A DNA stretch of 64,000 nucleotides from Streptomyces clavifer (lineage in GTDB: Bacteria > Actinomycetota > Actinomycetes > Streptomycetales > Streptomycetaceae), in assembly GCA_014651175.1 (NCBI GenBank), contig BMWJ01000002.1, positions 62,001 through 126,000 of the forward strand. Direction: 5' to 3'. Both the position numbers and the translations under genes were made by a program. This document shows, in pieces, positions 59,223-64,000 of this stretch; positions within the stretch are counted from its first letter, which is position 1, and each line of letters starts with the position of its first letter. The notes under the pieces were generated by a model. That model made no database searches. It saw only the letters and a program-made list of their open reading frames with translations, and had not been told where the DNA came from.

Positions 59223-59407
59223 CCACGCTCGCGCACACCGGGCCGGGACCGGCCGCGGTGGCCCCCAGGGGCCGGGGCGTGCGGGAGGAGCCGCGAATTC
59301 ATCTTCCGCCCGCCTCCCCCACATCGATCCGACACCTTGACACCGCGCCTCCACCGGACACTTCCTGGCAAGTCATGAACATGCCCCTCTGACGACAGGA
59401 AGCATCC

Positions 59408-60712
59408 GTGCGTCTGCACCGCTCCCCGCGCCTGACGGCCACCGCCCTGATGGGCGCGGCACTCATCACGCTCGCCCCGCTCCCGTCCGCACAGGCGAAG
59501 TCGCTGCCGGCCGTCGGAGCCACGGCCGAGACGAAGGCGCTGTACGACGACGAGGCGGGTGGCAACGCCAACGCCGACGACCCCGCGATCTGGCGCAACG
59601 ACGCCGACCCCGGCCGCAGCCTGGTCCTCGCGACCGCGAAGGAGGGCGGACTCCGGGTCTACGGCCTGGACGCCGCGCTCGTGCAGTCGGTACCCGCGCC
59701 CCCGGCCGCCTCCGAGGACGACGCACCGGGCCGCTTCAACAACGTCGACCTCGTCACCGGCCTGCGCACGCCGGCCGGGCGCACCGACGTGGCCGTGGTG
59801 AGCGACCGGGGGAACGACCGCCTCCGCGTCTACCGCATCGACCCCTCGCGCCCCGGGCGTCCACTGAAGGACGTCACGGACCCGGCCGCCGCCCCGGTCT
59901 TCTCCAAGGACCAGGCCGAGATCAACGACCAGCGGACCGCGTACGGGCTCGCCGCGTGGCAGGACCGCCGGACCGGACGCTCGTACGCCCTCGTCAGCCG
60001 GCGCAACACCACCGACCTCGCGCTGCTGGAGCTGCGCCCGACCGCGGCGGGCACGGTCGGCTACGAGAAGGTCCGCACAATCTCCCTCCCGTCCTCCTTC
60101 CGCCTCCCGAACGGCGGGTCGTGGACCCCGTGCGGCGAGCCGGGCGAACTGCCGCAGGTCGAGGGCATGGTCGTCGACCCGGCGACCGGCACGCTCTACG
60201 CCGGCCAGGAGGACGTGGGCATCTGGCGCGTCCCGGCCGGCCTGGACGGACGTCCGGTCCTGGTGGACAAGGTCCGCGAGTACGGCGTCCCGGGGACGTA
60301 CGACCCGGAGACCGAGGAGTGCACGCCCGGCACCGATCCCGGTTTCGGCGGCAAGCGGCTGACTGCGGACGTCGAGGGACTGACGCTCTTCCGCGAGTCC
60401 GACGGCGACGGCTATCTGATGGCGTCCAGCCAGGGTGACGACACCTTCGCCCTGTACGACCGCGAGGTCTCGGAGGGCAACGAGTACGAGGGCGGCTTCC
60501 GGATCACCGCCGTGACGGCGGACCTCGACGGCAGCGAGGAGTGCGACGGTGCCGCCGTGCTGAACGAGCCCCTCGGCGCCCGCTACCCCAACGGACTGCT
60601 GGTCGTCCAGGACGGGCACGAGACGTCCGCCGCGGGTGACGGGGAGGGCCGGGAGGCGACCGGTTTCAAGTTCGTCGACCTGGGTGCGGTGACGGACGCG
60701 GCGGGCATGTGA
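59408..60712 (+). CDS. Beta-propeller phytase (secreted)
   Basis: This 434-aa enzyme has a signal peptide (RLTATALMGAALITLAPLPSAQA) and phytase text: NADDPAIWRNDADPGRSL (calcium site), the GRFNNVDLV strand, RGNDRLRVYRID, LPQVEGMVVDPATGTLYAGQEDVGIWR and DGDGYLMASSQGDDTFALYDR. Such enzymes release phosphate from phytate outside the cell and need calcium. GTG 59408 follows AGGAAG. Phosphate-limited expression (PhoP) is possible, but I saw no clear PHO box upstream. Confidence 0.92.
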   Translation: MRLHRSPRLTATALMGAALITLAPLPSAQAKSLPAVGATAETKALYDDEAGGNANADDPAIWRNDADPGRSLVLATAKEGGLRVYGLDAALVQSVPAPPAASEDDAPGRFNNVDLVTGLRTPAGRTDVAVVSDRGNDRLRVYRIDPSRPGRPLKDVTDPAAAPVFSKDQAEINDQRTAYGLAAWQDRRTGRSYALVSRRNTTDLALLELRPTAAGTVGYEKVRTISLPSSFRLPNGGSWTPCGEPGELPQVEGMVVDPATGTLYAGQEDVGIWRVPAGLDGRPVLVDKVREYGVPGTYDPETEECTPGTDPGFGGKRLTADVEGLTLFRESDGDGYLMASSQGDDTFALYDREVSEGNEYEGGFRITAVTADLDGSEECDGAAVLNEPLGARYPNGLLVVQDGHETSAAGDGEGREATGFKFVDLGAVTDAAGM

Positions 60713-60730
60713 CCGCCCGGCACCGGCGCG

Positions 60731-60750
60731 GCGGACGGGTGCCCGTCCGC
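60731..60750 (+). terminator. Terminator after the phytase gene
   Basis: GCGGACGGG at 60731-60739 pairs perfectly with CCCGTCCGC at 60742-60750, 18 bases after the stop. Flanking GC arms may extend it. Confidence 0.65.
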
Positions 60751-60838
60751 CCGGCCCGTGCCGGGGCACACCGGCGGTGAGGAGCCCGTGCACCGCAGGG
60801 CCTTCACCACCCGGGCATCGCATAGGCTCCTCGTTCAT

Positions 60839-62098
60839 ATGAAGAGCTACCTCACACCCCTGGGGCCCAAGGCGGACAAGGACACCGTGCGGCGCCACAA
60901 CCTGAGTCTCGTGCTGCGCGCCGTGCGGGACGAGGGCGACGCCGGCGAGGCGACCAGAGCCGGTGTGTCGGCCCGGGTCGGACTGACCCGGGCCGCGGTG
61001 TCCTCCCTGGTCGAGCAGCTCATCGACAGTGGATTCCTCACCGAGTCGGGCAAGACCTTCAGCGGGCAGGCCGGACGCCCCGGGACCGCCCTCAAGGTGG
61101 CGCGCACCGGCCCCGCGGGGCTCGGCGTGGAGGTCAACATCGACTACGTCTCGGTGTGCGTCGTGGACCTGGCCGGCACCGGCCGGGTCCGGCAGACCGA
61201 GCACCTGGACAATCGCGGCGCCCCGCCCGACGAGGTACTGGCCAGGGCGGCGCGGATCGCCGCGCGCACCCTGGACTCGGCGCGGGAGCAGGATCTGTAC
61301 CCGGTCGGGGCCACGCTCGCGCTGCCCGGTCTGGTCTCGGGCGGTTCGGTACGCCAGGCACCGAACCTGGGATGGAACCAGGTCCCGGCCGAGTCCCTGT
61401 TCGCCGAGGCGCTCTCCGGGCTGCGCACCGGCGACGCGCCGCTGCCGGTGCGCTCGGAGAACGAGGCGAATCTGGCGGCCCTGGCGGAGCTGTGGTTCGG
61501 CGGACTCGACCCGGTCCGCACCTTCCTGTACCTGACGGGCGAGATCGGTGTCGGCGGCGCCCTGGTGCTGGACGGCCGACTGCTGCGCGGTGCCCACGGC
61601 TTCGCCGGGGAGATCGGCCATGTGGTGGTCGACCCGGCAGGCCCGGAGTGCCGGTGCGGCTCCCGCGGCTGCCTGGAGCAGTACGCGGGCCAGTCCGCGC
61701 TGCTGCGGGCGGCCGGGGTCGAGGAGTCCGGCGGCGGAGCGGCCGGGGTGCTGGAGCTGGAGCGACGGGCCCAGGCGGGGGATGCGCGAGCGGTCGCGGC
61801 GGTGGGTGACGCGGGGCGGATGCTGGGACGGGTGCTGTCCGGCGCGGTCAATCTGTTCGACCCGGACGCGGTGGTTCTCGGCGGGATATACCGGGGCCTG
61901 ATGCCGTGGCTGTCGGCGCACGCCGACGAGGAGCTGACGGGCCGTGTGGTGTCCGGCCTGTGGTCGGGGGGCAGCGGCCGGCTGCGCGCCTCCTCCGTCG
62001 CGGGTGACGCGGCGCGGGGCGCGGCGGCCCTGGTGGTGCAGGACGTACTGGCCGACCCGGTGGCGTACGCCCGGCCGGCGGCCTTCCTCGGCGACTGA
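60839..62098 (+). CDS. ROK-family transcriptional regulator (XylR type)
   Basis: This 419-aa protein has an N-terminal winged helix (VRRHNLSLVLRAVRDEGDAGEATRAGVSARVGLTRAAVSSLVEQLIDSGFL, about 15-65) and a ROK domain. The zinc motif CRCGSRGCLEQY and the ROK core GEIGVGGALVLDGRLLRGAHGFAGEIGHV are present. The ATP-binding DxGGT of sugar kinases is replaced by VEVNIDYVS, so it is a regulator, not a kinase. ATG 60839 gives MKSYLTPLGPKADKD; no good ribosome site. It precedes xylB on the same strand, so it probably controls xylose use. Confidence 0.9.
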   Translation: MKSYLTPLGPKADKDTVRRHNLSLVLRAVRDEGDAGEATRAGVSARVGLTRAAVSSLVEQLIDSGFLTESGKTFSGQAGRPGTALKVARTGPAGLGVEVNIDYVSVCVVDLAGTGRVRQTEHLDNRGAPPDEVLARAARIAARTLDSAREQDLYPVGATLALPGLVSGGSVRQAPNLGWNQVPAESLFAEALSGLRTGDAPLPVRSENEANLAALAELWFGGLDPVRTFLYLTGEIGVGGALVLDGRLLRGAHGFAGEIGHVVVDPAGPECRCGSRGCLEQYAGQSALLRAAGVEESGGGAAGVLELERRAQAGDARAVAAVGDAGRMLGRVLSGAVNLFDPDAVVLGGIYRGLMPWLSAHADEELTGRVVSGLWSGGSGRLRASSVAGDAARGAAALVVQDVLADPVAYARPAAFLGD

Positions 62099-62120
62099 GC
62101 GCCCCACAGCCGGGGCGACG

Positions 62121-62137
62121 GCAGGCCCCCGGCCTGC
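62121..62137 (+). terminator. Hairpin after the ROK gene
   Basis: GCAGGCC pairs with GGCCTGC around CCC, about 20 bases after the stop. It separates the regulator from xylB. Confidence 0.5.
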
Positions 62138-62268
62138 GGCACCCGCCCGTGAGGCGCGCCGCGTCACGTACCCGTCCGCCCTGCTCCACGGACGTCCGGC
62201 CGGCGCCGTGCGCCCCGGCCGGTCCCGGGCCGAGGCGTCCAGCGTCGGGCTTCGCTCACCGTGCGCAC

Positions 62269-62291
62269 ATTAGTTCATCCACTTGATTAAT
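62269..62291. promoter_or_regulatory. Candidate ROK/XylR operator upstream of xylB
   Basis: ATTAGTTCA at 62269-62277 and TTGATTAAT at 62283-62291 form an imperfect inverted repeat in an AT-rich patch about 155-180 bases before the xylB start. Half-sites of this kind are seen in front of ROK-controlled sugar genes. The symmetry is partial, so this is tentative. Confidence 0.4.
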
Positions 62292-62446
62292 CCGCCCGGT
62301 GACGGTCGCCGATGCGACCCCTCGCGCGACGAAACGGGGGTCACCTCTGTTCCGGACGCGTCCCATCACGTAATTTGTTTTTCGCACGACCAAAATCAGC
62401 CTGACCGAAACCGTACGCTCACCACCCGCACGAGAAGAGGTAGCCC

Positions 62447-63928
62447 ATGCCGCCGCGTACCGTCGTCATCGGCGTGGACAGCTCGACCCAGTCCACCAAA
62501 GCGGCAGTCACCGACACCGAGACCGGTGAGCTGCTGGCCGTCGGCCGTGCCCCGCACGTGGTCACGGGCGAGGGCGGGGCACGCGAGAGCGACCCCGAGG
62601 TCTGGTGGCGGGCGCTGTGCGACGCCGTCGCGGCCGGGCTGAAGGAATCCGGTCTCTCCGCGTCCTCGGTCGTCGGCATCGCCGTCGCCGGACAGCAGCA
62701 CGGCCTCGTGGTCCTGGACCGGTCCGGCCGGCCGCTGCGCCCGGCGCTGCTGTGGAACGACACCCGTTCCGCCCCGCAGGCCACGGCGCTCACCGCCGCC
62801 CTGGGCGGGCCGGAGGCCTGGACCGCGCGGACCGGTTCGGTGCCGGTCGCGGCCATGACCGCCACGAAGTGGCAGTGGCTGCGGGAGAACGACCCGGCGA
62901 ACGCCGAGGCGACCGCCGCGGTGCGGCTGCCCCACGACTTCCTGACCGAGCGGCTCGCGGGCACCGCCGCGACCGACCCGGGCGACGCCTCGGGCACCTG
63001 CTGGTACTCCACCGACACCGGCGGTTACGACACCGAGCTCCTCGGTCTGCTCGGCCTGGACGTCTCGATGCTGCCGCCGATCGCCACCACCGGCGCGACC
63101 CGCATCGGTTCGCTGACCGCTTCGGCCGCCGAGGCGCTCGGCCTCCCGGCCGGCATCGCCGTCGCGGCCGGTACCGGTGACAACATGAGCGCCGCCGTGG
63201 GCCTCGGGCTGGGCGGCGCCGGACTCCTGGACCACCCCGTCCTCAGCCTCGGCACCTCGGGCACGGTCTTCGCCGCGTCCCGCACCCGGCCGGCGTCCAC
63301 CGCCCTCTCCGGATTCGCGGCAGCCGACGGCACGTACCTCCCGCTGGCCTGCACGCTCAACTGCACCCTGGCCGTCGACAAGGTCGCCACGCTGCTGGGT
63401 CTGCACCGCGACGACGCGGCTCCCGGCGGCGAGGCCGTCCTCCTCCCCTACCTGGACGGCGAACGCACCCCGGACGTGCCCACCGCGTCCGGTCTCCTCA
63501 CCGGGCTCAGGCACGACACCACTCCGCAGCAACTGCTGGGCGCCGCCTACGAGGGCGCGGCCTACACCGTGCTGCGCGCGCTCGACGAGCTGCTGCGGGC
63601 ATGCGGCCTCGACCCGGCCGACCCCGAGGTGGCCGGCCGGCCACTGCGGCTGATCGGCGGCGGCGCGCAGGGCCGCACCTGGGTGGAGACGGTGCGCCGC
63701 CTCTCCGGCCGGCCCCTGATCGTGCCTGGTAGCGGCGAACTGGTCGCGCTCGGCGCTGCGGCACTCGCCGCGTCAGCGGCGGGGGGCGGCGACCCGGTGG
63801 CCGTGGCGACCCGGTGGAACGCGAAGGCCGAGGACGCCCAACTCCCCTCGGTGGAAAGGGACACCGAAGCCTGGGACCGCATCGGTTCGGTGCTGGACCG
63901 GGCGACCCGGCCGCTGCTCGGCGGTTGA
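62447..63928 (+). CDS. xylB: Xylulokinase
   Basis: This 493-aa FGGY-family kinase phosphorylates D-xylulose to xylulose 5-phosphate. It has the phosphate-binding GVDSSTQSTKAAV start, GIAVAGQQHGLVVLD, LLWNDTRS, the catalytic GTGDNMSAAVGLG, PYLDGERTPD and C-terminal IGGGAQGRTWVETVRRLSGRPL. ATG 62447 is preceded by AAGAGG. Upstream is the ROK regulator. No xylA is in the window; it may lie beyond the right edge. Confidence 0.95.
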   Translation: MPPRTVVIGVDSSTQSTKAAVTDTETGELLAVGRAPHVVTGEGGARESDPEVWWRALCDAVAAGLKESGLSASSVVGIAVAGQQHGLVVLDRSGRPLRPALLWNDTRSAPQATALTAALGGPEAWTARTGSVPVAAMTATKWQWLRENDPANAEATAAVRLPHDFLTERLAGTAATDPGDASGTCWYSTDTGGYDTELLGLLGLDVSMLPPIATTGATRIGSLTASAAEALGLPAGIAVAAGTGDNMSAAVGLGLGGAGLLDHPVLSLGTSGTVFAASRTRPASTALSGFAAADGTYLPLACTLNCTLAVDKVATLLGLHRDDAAPGGEAVLLPYLDGERTPDVPTASGLLTGLRHDTTPQQLLGAAYEGAAYTVLRALDELLRACGLDPADPEVAGRPLRLIGGGAQGRTWVETVRRLSGRPLIVPGSGELVALGAAALAASAAGGGDPVAVATRWNAKAEDAQLPSVERDTEAWDRIGSVLDRATRPLLGG

Positions 63929-64000
63929 GCCGAGGGCCCGGATCACCTTACGTCCCTACGGTTTTGGGGATGCCCGCGGATCTTCAATAGGATCCGTCGA
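63929..64000. other. Right edge of the window
   Basis: 72 bases follow the xylB stop. CTTACGTCCCTACGG and an AT-rich end could belong to the next gene's promoter, but no feature can be supported. Confidence 0.3.

Larger units (their letters stand above)
62099..62446. other. Regulatory region before xylB
   Basis: About 350 bases. The first 60 hold the ROK-gene hairpin. The sequence from 62269 on is AT-richer and carries a candidate repressor site and probable promoter elements. No gene is supported. Confidence 0.5.

Noticed and set aside
59126-62167. 1013-codon minus-strand frame across phytase and ROK genes
   Set aside because: Low-complexity Arg/Ala/Gly/Val-rich translation with no domain; antisense to two well-supported genes.

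Overview
The base composition, the gene order and the gene families point to a Streptomyces chromosome, core rather than terminal arm. The window is very GC-rich, with strong third-position GC, GTG starts and ATGA/GTGA overlaps. It carries an SsgA-like fragment, a WhiB-like protein, a complete conservon, XRE/DUF397 pairs and a full actinobacterial mce operon. I saw no rRNA, tRNA, CRISPR array, insertion sequence or phage gene.

Layout. 1-7.7 kb holds the end of an SsgA-like gene, a decayed ABC-F fragment, an acyl-ACP desaturase, a GH46 chitosanase, a WhiB-like regulator, a two-domain VOC protein, an SNF2-type helicase and a two-domain laccase. 7.8-12.6 kb is a translationally coupled pair of large secreted proteins: a ThuA/sugar-dehydrogenase fusion and a cupredoxin/Ig-like/3-keto-glycoside-hydrolase fusion. 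12.6-15.9 kb has a YhgE-like membrane protein, a LigD-type primase and a divergent ATP-dependent DNA ligase. 15.9-29.3 kb is one long leftward mce operon (MceG ATPase, two YrbE permeases, MceA-F, four Mce-associated proteins and a lytic transglycosylase). 29.9-33.2 kb holds three leftward genes for secreted proteins of unknown role. 33.9-37.4 kb runs rightward: a PucR-type regulator, a small ORF, an SCP2-like protein and an acyl-CoA dehydrogenase. 37.4-41.7 kb is a P450 divergent from an ATP-grasp enzyme and a DHA2 exporter.

41.8-45.5 kb holds a YchJ-like protein, a PF04672 methyltransferase, a DUF397/XRE pair, an anti-sigma-like ATPase and a small unknown protein. 45.7-47.0 kb is a GH4 glycosidase. 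47.2-51.8 kb is a leftward conservon (cvnA-E). 52.2-56.2 kb has an IclR regulator, a FUSC exporter with an overlapping MarR gene, and a second two-domain VOC protein. 56.4-60.7 kb has a DUF2510/scramblase-like protein, a small membrane protein, coupled DUF3105 and DUF305 genes, and a beta-propeller phytase. 60.8-64 kb has a ROK regulator and xylulokinase.

How the parts may work together. The mce transporter, the secreted trio, the PucR regulator, SCP2 and acyl-CoA dehydrogenase read as a lipid or sterol uptake and handling region. A repeated palindrome, TTAC(T/C)-n4-AGTAA, brackets its rightward part. The ThuA-dehydrogenase/cupredoxin-DUF1080 pair beside a laccase suggests extracellular oxidative sugar chemistry. 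These links are inferred from family membership and position.
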